Shown here: positions 22,815-31,288 of the stretch, in pieces
Position numbering within the stretch: the first letter of the stretch is position 1
Layout: each line of letters begins with the position of its first letter
Origin: Cognatilysobacter bugurensis
Lineage (GTDB): Bacteria > Pseudomonadota > Gammaproteobacteria > Xanthomonadales > Xanthomonadaceae
Direction of reading: 5' to 3'
DNA length: 64,000 nucleotides
Assembly: GCF_014652095.1 (NCBI RefSeq)
Contig: NZ_BMYD01000001.1
Span: 1,403,466 to 1,467,465, forward strand
The notes under the pieces: model-generated
Seen by the model: only the letters and a program-made list of their open reading frames with translations
What the model was told of the DNA's origin: nothing
The model's database searches: none
Program-made: the position numbers and the translations under genes

Positions 22815-24614
22815 TTACTGCGCGCGGCGAAAAAACAGCCCGTCTAGGCGGCTCGCTACTACCGGAGGCTTCGCCACTACTTCACGAAGCCAACCCACGG
22901 AACTCGCCAAGACGATACAGCGTTTCCTAGCGCGGCTTACAGCCGTATACACCATACTTCGATCAATAAATGGGCTCATGGGAAGGAGAGCGATAACCGA
23001 GTCCCACTCCCCGCCTTGAGCCCGGTGAATCGTGAGCGCATATCCGAATTCGACGTAGCAGTCCCAATCCGATTGGGTCAGCTCTATTATTTCAAGGCCC
23101 GATCTGATGCGCACCACAGGGGCGAGCGGACGATTAGGCTTATGTGGCCAGACGATCTCGACGAGCCCTTGTTGCCCGTTCAATACGTTGAACCCAAGCG
23201 CGGTTACGACGTTCTTTGTAAACACCACTGGCGCGCCGGGTGACGGCCCCGTACCTCCGGTCTCCCGCAGGTGAATGTCCAGATTAATGCGTCTCGACCC
23301 GAGCTGCCCCTTGGCAAATGGAGTGATGATCTGCGGGTGCGGCAGCTCGCTGTAACGGGCCTTCGCAAGTCGCGCGAGTTCGCCCTCTGAGCCACTAATT
23401 ACGTCGAAGTCCTCAGAGGCTGTCCCGGAGCCAGCGCGAAAGGGTGGGAGGCAGCCTGCCCGAAGCGCTTCGACCGCCAGACGCAACTGCCCTCCGATGG
23501 CCTGTCGTTGCGAATCAACGAGTTCGGTACAAGCGACAATGCCGGAACGCACAAATGAATGGATCAGGCGACCTGGTCCGATACTCGGAAGCTGCGCTAC
23601 ATCGCCGCACAGCACGACCCGGGCGGTCGCTGGGATCCGCCGGATGAGATTTCGGAAGTCCAATAGATCGACCATGCTGAATTCGTCGATGATGAGGAGC
23701 ATCGACGAACCAGACCGACTCGCTAGTATCTTCTGCGCGCGGGCGAGCGTCATAGCTTCATGGCCGGAAGCTTCAGCCAATCGACGCGCGGCCCGTGCCG
23801 CTACCGCAATCAGAACCGGGGTCTCGCCCTGCTCCACCGCTCCTTGGCAAATGGCTTTCGCGATATACGTTTTGCCAGTCCCTGCCGGTCCGTGAAACAG
23901 ACTGAGGGGGAGGGTCAACGCATTCCGTACGGCCTGACGCTGCGCAGGCGTGAGGACTCGATCTTCGACGCAAACCGCTCGTTTGCGTCCTGGTTCGGCG
24001 ACCTTCGCTACAACCCAAGCCTCCACCTCGCGCTCGGCGTAATAGGCGCCCGGAACCTGGTAGGCATTCCCCAACCGCAAAATGGCGCCCGCATCGAGCG
24101 CCGAAGCCAACGCTGCGGCCGCTAGTTCCGCCGAACCCAGCAAGCCCTCAACCCCCAACCTAAGGTGCGGCTCCGAGATCAACGTAGCGCCGCTTCGCTC
24201 TAGCGACATGTACGCGGCGGCCTCACAGGCGGCCGTGAGCCGCCGTGGAGCATCCCTCAGGACGCCGGCCCTCAGAGCTGCCGCGTCGACCTCTCGCCAG
24301 CTTGCCACTGCAAGCAGCTTGTAGAGGTCTGCTGACAGAACTGACCCCGCACTAGGTCCCCACAGCGCAAGTGCGCGATCGGCTGAAACGTTAGGAAGAC
24401 CCCACTCCCCAAGCAAAGCCTCAAGAGTTCGATGCGAGCGCCTAAAGTGCCAGTGCTTCAGAATGGCATCTGCCTTCTTGGGCGTTATGGCTTCGAGCAG
24501 TTTCGCGCGATCCCCCGCATCCAGAATGGACGGGAGCGCATCACCGAATTTGTCGCGCAACTTTTGTGCTGTCGAGGGACCTACGCCGGCGCACAATAGC
24601 GGATCAGACGCCAT
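22815..24614 (-). CDS. RecD2-like superfamily 1 DNA helicase
   Basis: 599 aa. N-terminal helix-hairpin-helix repeats (GVGPSTAQKLRDKFGDALPS and LLEAITPKKADAIL) precede the motor. Motor motifs: Walker A GPAGTGKT, Walker B LLIIDEFSMVD, GDVAQLPSIGPG, and the 2B/VI region YALTIHRAQGGEWDSV and MVYTAVSRARKR. Shorter than typical RecD2 (about 720 aa). It should unwind DNA 5' to 3'. It starts 2 bp after the preceding gene and is the last gene of the recombinase operon, which suggests a role in transposition or in repair of its intermediates. Confidence 0.88.
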   Translation of the reverse strand: MASDPLLCAGVGPSTAQKLRDKFGDALPSILDAGDRAKLLEAITPKKADAILKHWHFRRSHRTLEALLGEWGLPNVSADRALALWGPSAGSVLSADLYKLLAVASWREVDAAALRAGVLRDAPRRLTAACEAAAYMSLERSGATLISEPHLRLGVEGLLGSAELAAAALASALDAGAILRLGNAYQVPGAYYAEREVEAWVVAKVAEPGRKRAVCVEDRVLTPAQRQAVRNALTLPLSLFHGPAGTGKTYIAKAICQGAVEQGETPVLIAVAARAARRLAEASGHEAMTLARAQKILASRSGSSMLLIIDEFSMVDLLDFRNLIRRIPATARVVLCGDVAQLPSIGPGRLIHSFVRSGIVACTELVDSQRQAIGGQLRLAVEALRAGCLPPFRAGSGTASEDFDVISGSEGELARLAKARYSELPHPQIITPFAKGQLGSRRINLDIHLRETGGTGPSPGAPVVFTKNVVTALGFNVLNGQQGLVEIVWPHKPNRPLAPVVRIRSGLEIIELTQSDWDCYVEFGYALTIHRAQGGEWDSVIALLPMSPFIDRSMVYTAVSRARKRCIVLASSVGWLREVVAKPPVVASRLDGLFFRRAQ

Positions 24615-24616
24615 GA

Positions 24617-25081
24617 TCAGCGATATAGGCTACGCAGGCTTGACTCACAATGTGCTTCGAAAGCCGACTTTTGCCATCGTAAAGCATCGACTTCGGCCGA
24701 CAGCAGGGCGCAACGCCGTTCGAGGAGCTTCTCTCGCTTGGCTGAACAATCAAGCGCTTGAAGTGCAGCCCTTAGGCGTCGCTCAAGGGACCTCACACAC
24801 TGCAGATTCGGGACCGGCGACTCGGCCATCGGGCTTGTCACCGAACCAGGCGACTGGAGCACCTGGGTGTCCATGGCGTCGAGAATCTTTCGGCAGCCCG
24901 CGCTGAGCAATCGCTTTCGATCGAACCGAGTGAATCCTCTTGCCCGCATTTCTCGCTCGATACCTGAGCGACTCACCCGTCCCCTCATTATCGGCCAGTC
25001 CCCCAAAGGCACTGTCGCCGCAAAGTCCGCTAGGGCGGCTACGTACTCGTCACGCTGGGCTGTCGACTTAACTCCCTTCAT
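24617..25081 (-). CDS. small protein of the recombinase operon, coiled-coil end
   Basis: 154 aa, no family recognised. An N-terminal half with RDEYVAALADFAATVP and SRSGIEREMRARGFTRFDRK could form a small helical DNA-binding unit. The C-terminal half has heptad-like RSLERRLRAALQALDCSAKR and LLERRCALLSAEVDALRWQK. The start overlaps the upstream stop (ATGA), so it is translationally coupled. Likely an accessory to the recombinases. Confidence 0.7.
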   Translation of the reverse strand: MKGVKSTAQRDEYVAALADFAATVPLGDWPIMRGRVSRSGIEREMRARGFTRFDRKRLLSAGCRKILDAMDTQVLQSPGSVTSPMAESPVPNLQCVRSLERRLRAALQALDCSAKREKLLERRCALLSAEVDALRWQKSAFEAHCESSLRSLYR

Positions 25082-25545
25082 TGAGCCGACGGAATTGGAC
25101 GATCAAACGGGCGAAGCACCGCAGCGGCCTCCCGCTTATCGGGGACAGCGCTGGTCGCAGTGCGGTCGACATCGCGCGTATGCATTCCACGCTGCCTCAC
25201 GTGAAACGCTATTTGCTGCCACCGGACCATCCACTTTCTCTCACGCTCCTCGCTCGCGGCAAGTTTGTTTTCCAGGACCGTGATTTTTGCCGCCATCGCA
25301 GCAATCTGCTGTTCCGCATCGGTCTTGCCCTTTGATAAGCCGCCAGCAAGCGCCGCCTTTGCCAATGCAAAAGCGTCAGTTATCGACTTTCTAGTGTGCA
25401 ACGTCTGCCGCGAGAAGCCGAATCGAGTCTCCAGCTTCGCCCAGGTCAGGCTGCTGCCTAGCTCACCCCGCTGCCACTTGCCAAGCTCATTAATGATTGC
25501 CTGCTCCTCCTGGGGTGACATGCGTCCGAACCGCTTAGCCTTCAT
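25078..25545 (-). CDS. small HTH/coiled-coil accessory protein (TnpC-like layout)
   Basis: 155 aa from ATG 25545, overlapping the end of the upstream recombinase by 11 bp. A helix-turn-helix-like stretch (SLTWAKLETRFGFSRQTLHT) precedes a coiled coil (AEQQIAAMAAKITVLENKLA, SEERERKWMVRW). Tn554-type elements encode a small TnpC-type protein with HTH plus coiled coil after their two recombinases; this has the same layout, but sequence homology was not tested. Confidence 0.7.
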   Translation of the reverse strand: MKAKRFGRMSPQEEQAIINELGKWQRGELGSSLTWAKLETRFGFSRQTLHTRKSITDAFALAKAALAGGLSKGKTDAEQQIAAMAAKITVLENKLAASEERERKWMVRWQQIAFHVRQRGMHTRDVDRTATSAVPDKREAAAVLRPFDRPIPSAQ

Positions 25546-27529
25546 GCCCAGCACCCAAGTAATCGACTGGATCAAATAGGGCGATTCCGTTTTGCTCCAG
25601 GATCGCTTCGAGTGTTTCGAGCTTCTTTCGGTTGTGATCACGCCATGCAGCGCTCTGTCGCGGGCGTCCGCTGGTTTGGCGCTCTTGCGCCGTCATGTCC
25701 GTCACCTTCGTGATTGCCCATTGGCGCATGACATCATCCATACGCCCGCTGTCGGTCTCCGCCCAAACCAGATCGTCGCATTTGGCACTGCACTGCAGGT
25801 GTCGTTCGCAGGGCATCTGATTGAAGTCGTGAATGCAGACACCCGGGCCGACGTCATGAACCGCATTGACCTTGGCAGCCACATACGCCTCCCGCAGCTC
25901 GATCGGGACTACCTTTAGAACCTGAGCGATACTTCCATGTGCGCGCCCCTCCAGAAGCGCCGCCCTAACCTCGAGCACCCGCTTTTCCCGACTGGAGTGT
26001 TGATACGCTTTTGTGTCGCGCGGGTTTTTGCGCCCGAACCAATCTGTCTGGATCAACTCTGGCAGCCCGCCTTCATCGAGAAGCGTATTCATCGTGTGCC
26101 GAAAGGCATGTGACGTGAAGCTGATTGAAAGCGCATCCTCCGGGGCATATTCACTCGCTAAAAGCGGTAGAGACCGCTCGATGAACTTCGCAAGCATGAC
26201 GTGGCTATACCCGCTGGAAAGCCACCATGCACGGGCTGCACCGCCCAGATATACGGGACAGCAGAAGAGCATGTCTTCCAGGTAGTAATGCTGTCCGAAT
26301 TGATCGGTGTGGACAGAAAAGTTGATGCACTCGTTGAAATCGCGACGGAGATACGCCTCCAGCCCAGCCTTGTGAACATAACGGGGAGCCAGACCAGATC
26401 CCGAGTGCTCGGCGTCGGGGAATGAGTGCCCGCTACGGGTAAGCCAGTCAAATGCGCCATCGGGGAGACGAAGCTCGGCGAGATCACCCCGCCAGACGCG
26501 TTGCTCCTCCGTCAGGTGGGCGATCGAAGACAGGTCGGGGCCGCCGGTGAGCCGAACGACGCGGGCAGTGGCACGGGCCGCGCTACAAAGCTGCCGTGCC
26601 TCCTCGACTACGTCACCGACGACCTCTACTGTCGCGGTAGGAAGCCAGCAATCGCGGTAAGCGCTCGTGGCGCAACCTCTCGACGCCTTGCGGGGGAAAT
26701 ATCGGATGGCTTTGCGTCCATCAGGGCTCGACACCTCGCAGGAAAGCGGCAGAGTAGCAATCTCGGCAAACCGGCGACCCGCGCATGCGAGCAGAGACAG
26801 CACCAGGATATGAATCCTGTGCGGATGGCTTGCCGGGACGTTGCGATACAAGCTGCCAAGGAGCCTGTAGACCGCCGTGTCAGCCATCTTATTCGACACC
26901 GTCTTTTGCGCATCAGGGTCATCGAGATGTCGAATCTCGATCCCGCCCGTGTTGGGCGGACGTGCTTGGCGAGCAAACTTGTAATCGAGAAGAACAGTGC
27001 AGAGCCTATTCGCGTCGAGGTGGCTCGCAAACTCGGCGATGTGCTTATGCATATTGTAGGCAGCACCTGGCGTGTAGTCGCGCGCCACTGCTTCCGATGC
27101 CTCGTCCAAATGCTGCGGCAAAATGCCGAAAAGTGGAATATCGCCGGCTGCAGCCTGCACGTAGGCAATGGCATGCACGTGCGTGCGCTGGTTCTCGACC
27201 GACTGTGTCGATCGGTGGTATCGCAGTGCAACCAGTGCCTTTGCGCAATCGGCAAAGTCGCCGCGTAGGGCCTCTTGCTTGCGGTTGAGCGGCAGCCCGA
27301 AGTGAATACTCACGGCGCGGTTGTTGCGGCCGGCCCTACCGACTAGGGGTCCTCTCGTAACTGTCCACGTCTCTTGGTCCCATTCTGCGCCAGGGAACTG
27401 ACCCATCAGCTTCTTGGCGAGTTCTACCATCGCTGAGAGGTTCTGCTTGCGATTGCGCTGCAGTTTCGTCAGGAAAGCTACCACCTTCCGGCGCCGCTCT
27501 GAACGGCCATCTACAATCCGCTTAGGCAT
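25535..27529 (-). CDS. large tyrosine recombinase-like protein, third of trio
   Basis: 664 aa. The catalytic region shows Arg (LACAGRRFAEIATLPL), HxxR (TSHAFRHTMNTLLDEG) and Tyr (RDTKAYQHSS). The third-His position reads WFGRKN, Arg instead of His. A C-terminal Cys cluster (VCIHDFNQMPCERHLQCSAKC) looks like a small metal site. Length fits Tn554 TnpB-like recombinases. ATG 27529 shares its A with the upstream stop (TGATG). Confidence 0.8.
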   Translation of the reverse strand: MPKRIVDGRSERRRKVVAFLTKLQRNRKQNLSAMVELAKKLMGQFPGAEWDQETWTVTRGPLVGRAGRNNRAVSIHFGLPLNRKQEALRGDFADCAKALVALRYHRSTQSVENQRTHVHAIAYVQAAAGDIPLFGILPQHLDEASEAVARDYTPGAAYNMHKHIAEFASHLDANRLCTVLLDYKFARQARPPNTGGIEIRHLDDPDAQKTVSNKMADTAVYRLLGSLYRNVPASHPHRIHILVLSLLACAGRRFAEIATLPLSCEVSSPDGRKAIRYFPRKASRGCATSAYRDCWLPTATVEVVGDVVEEARQLCSAARATARVVRLTGGPDLSSIAHLTEEQRVWRGDLAELRLPDGAFDWLTRSGHSFPDAEHSGSGLAPRYVHKAGLEAYLRRDFNECINFSVHTDQFGQHYYLEDMLFCCPVYLGGAARAWWLSSGYSHVMLAKFIERSLPLLASEYAPEDALSISFTSHAFRHTMNTLLDEGGLPELIQTDWFGRKNPRDTKAYQHSSREKRVLEVRAALLEGRAHGSIAQVLKVVPIELREAYVAAKVNAVHDVGPGVCIHDFNQMPCERHLQCSAKCDDLVWAETDSGRMDDVMRQWAITKVTDMTAQERQTSGRPRQSAAWRDHNRKKLETLEAILEQNGIALFDPVDYLGAGHEG

Positions 27530-29118
27530 CAGTCTCGAGCCTCCTCGACGATGCGGCAAACCTCTGCAACGGCAAAGATGACGTCGTCGAGCTGCACGCC
27601 CAGCCGCTGGTCGTCAAGCTTTTCTAGTACTCGCTCGCGCTCGCTCAACATGCTCGTGAGCACACGTTCGTGGTCCACCGTTCGATACGGCCGAAACTTC
27701 TCGCACAGGTAGCAGCTAAATGGTGGGTCGAGATGGCATAGTTTTTTCTGTCCACACAGACCTACCTGGCTGAGCGTGCCAGGCTCTGATGGGTCGGCAT
27801 AGGCAATCTCAGACGCATTGGTCGAATCATTGCCTGTCTCCGGGTCGATCACCGTTCCGCGGAAGAAGCTCATCAGCGGAGCGAACGACTTGGCCGCGGC
27901 GGCATCCAGGCGCCGGACAACGTTACTCTTTAGGTCGAAGTACACTCGGACGTGCTGCGTATCCGAGTGGTCGAGCAGTCGTGCCAACTCCTTGCGACTA
28001 ATCCCTTCCTCAACGAGCCCGCATGCGAGCGTGTACCTGAGCCGTCGGGGCGTGACGCGCATGATCTCGTGGGTCAGCGGCGAAACGACCCTATTGCGTT
28101 GTGCGAAACTTTGCACCAAGGCACTTATGCGTCCGCTCTGGACGCGTGCAGCCCTGTCGACGACATCGTCATGTACCAGCAGCGTACGTCCCCTCGGGTG
28201 TCTGAACAGTGGTTGGAACGAAACATTGGTCGGCCCGTCAAAGGTTGCGACGGTGACGACCTCAGACATGCACTGTTTCTTCAGGTCGACAACGTATTTG
28301 GCTAGCCGATGTTCCATCGGTTCGGTGCGAATTTCGTCCCGGGGATGCAATTGCCTCTTCTTTATCCGAGGCAAATCGATCATGTATGCGGGTGGAACAT
28401 TCGCGAGGCCGTCGGCGACGTTCCGGATGTCATTCGCTTCTAGATAAGCGAAGCAGGCCGGATTACGGCCGAATGCAATGCAGAGGGCGAGAGCTGCCCT
28501 CTGCTCAATGCTCTCGTAGTCCTGACAGGTGTCCTCGGATAAGGCGCGAAGAAGCAACGGCAGCTCTACCGTGCGATCGAGCGGACCGTCGTCGGGATCG
28601 TTAACTCGAACCGCTTCTCCCTTCGGGCTGCCTGGAATAATCAGACCATCGAGTTCGTGAGCATAGTCAATATCGAATCCGATCTCGGGAAACGCTTCGG
28701 CGCACCACACGTACCAGCGGGTTATGAGATAGATTGTCCATAACGCCTTCTTGTTCTTGGCCTCGCTGATCGCAGCTTCCATGGCCTCAAGAAGCCGATC
28801 TTCGAAGGAAGTTGCGCCGCCACGCTTGGAATAATTGTTCGAGTAGAGCCGCTTCAGTGCTTTGAACGCCGTAACACCGCTAGTGTTTGATATCGTCTTA
28901 AGGCGATGGACGACATAGCGCTTTACAGTCCAGCAGAAAGTGGGGTCATCGATTCTGTCGAAGTAGAGGCGATCGATGTTTCGGGCCGTAGGGAGCGTCC
29001 ATGTGTCAGACGACCCATCTACGAGCGTCCCGTCTCGGGTCGAGAAGTTTTGAGGAATATCCGCTAAGAGCCTCGCTTCGCTAAGCTCAAATCGCTCTCG
29101 AGCCGCTGGCATTCTCAT
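27529..29118 (-). CDS. tyrosine recombinase-like protein, second of trio
   Basis: 529 aa. Arg (ALCIAFGRNPACFAYLEAND), RxxR in place of HxxR (VTPRRLRYTLACGLVEEG), His (LLDHSDTQHV) and Tyr (RVYFDLKS) are seen. So the first active-site His is replaced. A C-terminal Cys group (GLCGQKKLC, FSCYLCEKF) suggests zinc. It overlaps its upstream neighbour by ATGA. Probably works as a heteromeric partner of the other two recombinases. Confidence 0.8.
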   Translation of the reverse strand: MRMPAARERFELSEARLLADIPQNFSTRDGTLVDGSSDTWTLPTARNIDRLYFDRIDDPTFCWTVKRYVVHRLKTISNTSGVTAFKALKRLYSNNYSKRGGATSFEDRLLEAMEAAISEAKNKKALWTIYLITRWYVWCAEAFPEIGFDIDYAHELDGLIIPGSPKGEAVRVNDPDDGPLDRTVELPLLLRALSEDTCQDYESIEQRAALALCIAFGRNPACFAYLEANDIRNVADGLANVPPAYMIDLPRIKKRQLHPRDEIRTEPMEHRLAKYVVDLKKQCMSEVVTVATFDGPTNVSFQPLFRHPRGRTLLVHDDVVDRAARVQSGRISALVQSFAQRNRVVSPLTHEIMRVTPRRLRYTLACGLVEEGISRKELARLLDHSDTQHVRVYFDLKSNVVRRLDAAAAKSFAPLMSFFRGTVIDPETGNDSTNASEIAYADPSEPGTLSQVGLCGQKKLCHLDPPFSCYLCEKFRPYRTVDHERVLTSMLSERERVLEKLDDQRLGVQLDDVIFAVAEVCRIVEEARD

Positions 29119-30290
29119 TCACGGCTCCGCACAGCAGATGCGAGAGTTCGTGCCTGGTAGTCGCTTAAGGCTTTATGTGCGCGACGCTCAGTCTCCCGTT
29201 GCAAGTAGACGTCCTGTGATGCAAGCGAGGTGTCGCCACGCATTAGCGCGAGTGCACTGGCACGTTTCTCTTCTGAGAATCCGGCTTCGGCGAGTCCTTT
29301 CTCTATCTCACAGGAGAAAGTATGTCGAAGGCTATGGGGAGAAAAATCTTCTGGCAGCATCCCGGGCAGCCGTGAGCGGAACTCGACAAAAAGCGCGTTC
29401 AGGCGAGCCCGCGAGAGTGGTTCGCCTTCGTCACTCAGAATCAGATAGGGCGAGTCGATACTCGACCGCATCGCGAGGACTTCTCGGTCACGCATGATGT
29501 AGTTATTCAGTGCTCGGGCGAGACTTGGGTCTAGTGGAAGTACTCGCCCTTGCCGCTTGACGCGTGGCCTTGGCCTGCGCACGTCCTGCGGATCCGGCGG
29601 GCGGCGTACCACTTCGAGTGACGGTATCGCGCCAAATTTGATGTCCGACACCTTCAGGAGCAGAAATTCTCCGCTTCGTAGCCCGCAAGACATCAGAGTC
29701 ATGCCGATCACTTGGTTGCGGGAACGCAGCTCCGGGGACGCGCCATGACCGTCGATTTCCGGGTCTAGCATTGATAGGAAGGCTGACTGCTGGTCAGAGC
29801 TAAGAGCTCGTGCGCTAGCTGCAGAAAGCGGCTCATTCATGAGCACAGAGGCGAGCGCGGCAGCAGTGAGACCCTTTACGCGCTCAACCCTCCTACAGAC
29901 CTTCTCGTCGCTTGAGATCGACGCCAGAACGCATCGCGCAATCCAGTTCAAGTAGCTCGCCGTGGTCTCTACCCGCGAATTGAAGACCGCGGGCGTGACT
30001 GCGCGAGAGCCACCGCGACGCGGGACGCGGAGAACTTCGGCAAGCGAGCCCACTAACTCCGCTTCCGTGAAGCCAAGCCCTTGCTCAACCCTGTGCCAAG
30101 GGTCGATCTGGTGCTGGGCACACCACTCAAGAAACGGAATTAGCTCTCGTAGCTGCCTGGTCAGCGTTGCTGGGGAGCTCGCCCGTCTGGAGATCGTCCA
30201 TTCATTGGGCTCTGGAATGGGAAGACCAGTGGCATCAAGAAGAAGCGGCAGTTCGTCGCCGCTCGGATGTGAGACTAGTTGGACTCGCAT
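29115..30290 (-). CDS. tyrosine recombinase, first of trio
   Basis: 391 aa with an N-terminal SAM-like core-binding region (about 30-170). In the catalytic domain: Arg (LMSCGLRSGEFLLLKVSD), Lys (RVKRQGRVLPL), HxxR (SPHSLRHTFSCEI) and Tyr (QDVYLQRE). At the third-His position the sequence is MRGDTSLAS, Asp instead of His. It opens the operon and points away from ssb, whose terminator lies about 90 bp upstream. Most similar in outline to TnpA of Tn554-type elements. Confidence 0.85.
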   Translation of the reverse strand: MRVQLVSHPSGDELPLLLDATGLPIPEPNEWTISRRASSPATLTRQLRELIPFLEWCAQHQIDPWHRVEQGLGFTEAELVGSLAEVLRVPRRGGSRAVTPAVFNSRVETTASYLNWIARCVLASISSDEKVCRRVERVKGLTAAALASVLMNEPLSAASARALSSDQQSAFLSMLDPEIDGHGASPELRSRNQVIGMTLMSCGLRSGEFLLLKVSDIKFGAIPSLEVVRRPPDPQDVRRPRPRVKRQGRVLPLDPSLARALNNYIMRDREVLAMRSSIDSPYLILSDEGEPLSRARLNALFVEFRSRLPGMLPEDFSPHSLRHTFSCEIEKGLAEAGFSEEKRASALALMRGDTSLASQDVYLQRETERRAHKALSDYQARTLASAVRSRE

Positions 30291-30380
30291 TCATCGCGCT
30301 AAGCCGGGGTGAGAGCTCCACGATGAACTTTACATTCCTGACCTTCAAGCGTTTTTCGGACCCGCACCCCCGATCAATAG

Positions 30381-30411
30381 AAAAGCCGCCAAACCTTACG
30401 GTCCGGCGGCC
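30381..30411 (-). terminator. ssb terminator
   Basis: On the minus strand, stem GCCGCC / GGCGGC around a 14-nt loop is followed by TTTTC. It lies 87 bp past the ssb stop. Confidence 0.75.
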
Positions 30412-30470
30412 TCAGAGCAGTGCTCGATCTTTCGTAAAGATGGGATGTTTGAAGCCAGACGACATCCAGC

Positions 30471-30490
30471 AACTTTACGTTTGTAAAGTT
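30471..30490. repeat. inverted repeat AACTTTAC/GTAAAGTT beside ssb
   Basis: AACTTTAC (30471-30478), GTTT spacer, GTAAAGTT (30483-30490): a perfect 8-bp dyad 8 bp after the ssb stop. AACTTTAC recurs at 30326-30333. It could be a recombinase core site or part of the ssb 3' region. Confidence 0.6.
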
Positions 30491-30497
30491 ATCCCAA

Positions 30498-31010
30498 TCA
30501 GAACGGAATATCGTCGTCCGCGAAATCGTCCGCGAAATCGTTGTTGCGTGCCGCAGGGGCTTCGCGACGCGGCGCAGACTCGGAGCGCTGCGGTGCGCGG
30601 GCCGGCCGATCGCCGCCGCCACCGCCGCCACCGAACTCGCGGCGTCCACCACCACCACCGGCCCCACCGCTGCCCTCGCCGCCACCGCCGAGCATCTGCA
30701 TCTCGTCGGCGATGATGTCGGTGAAATATTTCTTCGACTCACCCTCGCCGCTCGTGGAGTACTCGATGCGGCCTTCGATGTAGACCTGGCGGCCCTTCTT
30801 GAGGTACTCGCCGGCGATCTCGCCGAGCTTGCCGAACAGCTTCACGCGGTGCCATTCGGTCTTTTCGATCTGGTTGCCGTCGCGGTCCTTGCGAGCGCTG
30901 GTCGTCGCGAGCGACAGCGAGCAGACGGCCATGCCGCCCTGCGTGTATCGCATTTCGGGATCGTTGCCGAGATTGCCGACGAGGATGACCTTATTGATGC
31001 CGCGTGCCAT
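30498..31010 (-). CDS. ssb: single-stranded DNA-binding protein SSB
   Basis: 170 aa. OB fold at residues 1-110 (MARGINKVILVGNLGNDPEM, EWHRVKLFGKLGEIAGEYLK, GRQVYIEGRIEYS), a glycine-rich linker, and the conserved acidic tip DDDIPF that recruits repair and replication proteins. Length and tail are typical of proteobacteria. It is divergent from ispB. The mobile recombinase operon sits right behind its 3' end. Confidence 0.97.
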   Translation of the reverse strand: MARGINKVILVGNLGNDPEMRYTQGGMAVCSLSLATTSARKDRDGNQIEKTEWHRVKLFGKLGEIAGEYLKKGRQVYIEGRIEYSTSGEGESKKYFTDIIADEMQMLGGGGEGSGGAGGGGGRREFGGGGGGGDRPARAPQRSESAPRREAPAARNNDFADDFADDDIPF

Positions 31011-31255
31011 GAATGCTGGTCCTGGTTGGGCGCCCGAAGGCAGTGACCGAGTGTGAAGTATAGCCGGGGGCGTCTGCCGCCCGGGCGCCGACGCACCGGC
31101 GGGTAGGACTTTGCCGCAATGCCGTCGCAGCGATCGGGACGGCTCGGGCGAGCGCGGCGGCGTCCACGGCGGGCGCAACCCGGCACGGTGCGGCGTGAAG
31201 CCCACCCGCGCGCCGGCGCAAGACCGCGCATCGACGAGCGTCGGGCTGCGCTCCG

Positions 31256-31261
31256 TATAAT
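31256..31261 (+). promoter_or_regulatory. -10 box upstream of ispB
   Basis: A consensus TATAAT lies 28 bp before the ispB start. A weak -35 candidate (TCGACG, 31231-31236) has a 19-bp spacer. Confidence 0.45.
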
Positions 31262-31288
31262 TGCGCGGTCTCCCCCGCCGGACGCTGC

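Noticed and set aside
22815-30290. Reading the operon as a gamma-mobile-trio (GMT) or RIT element
   Set aside because: Three recombinases and an island-edge location recall these, but the number, size and order of genes could not be matched from memory; left as an open comparison.
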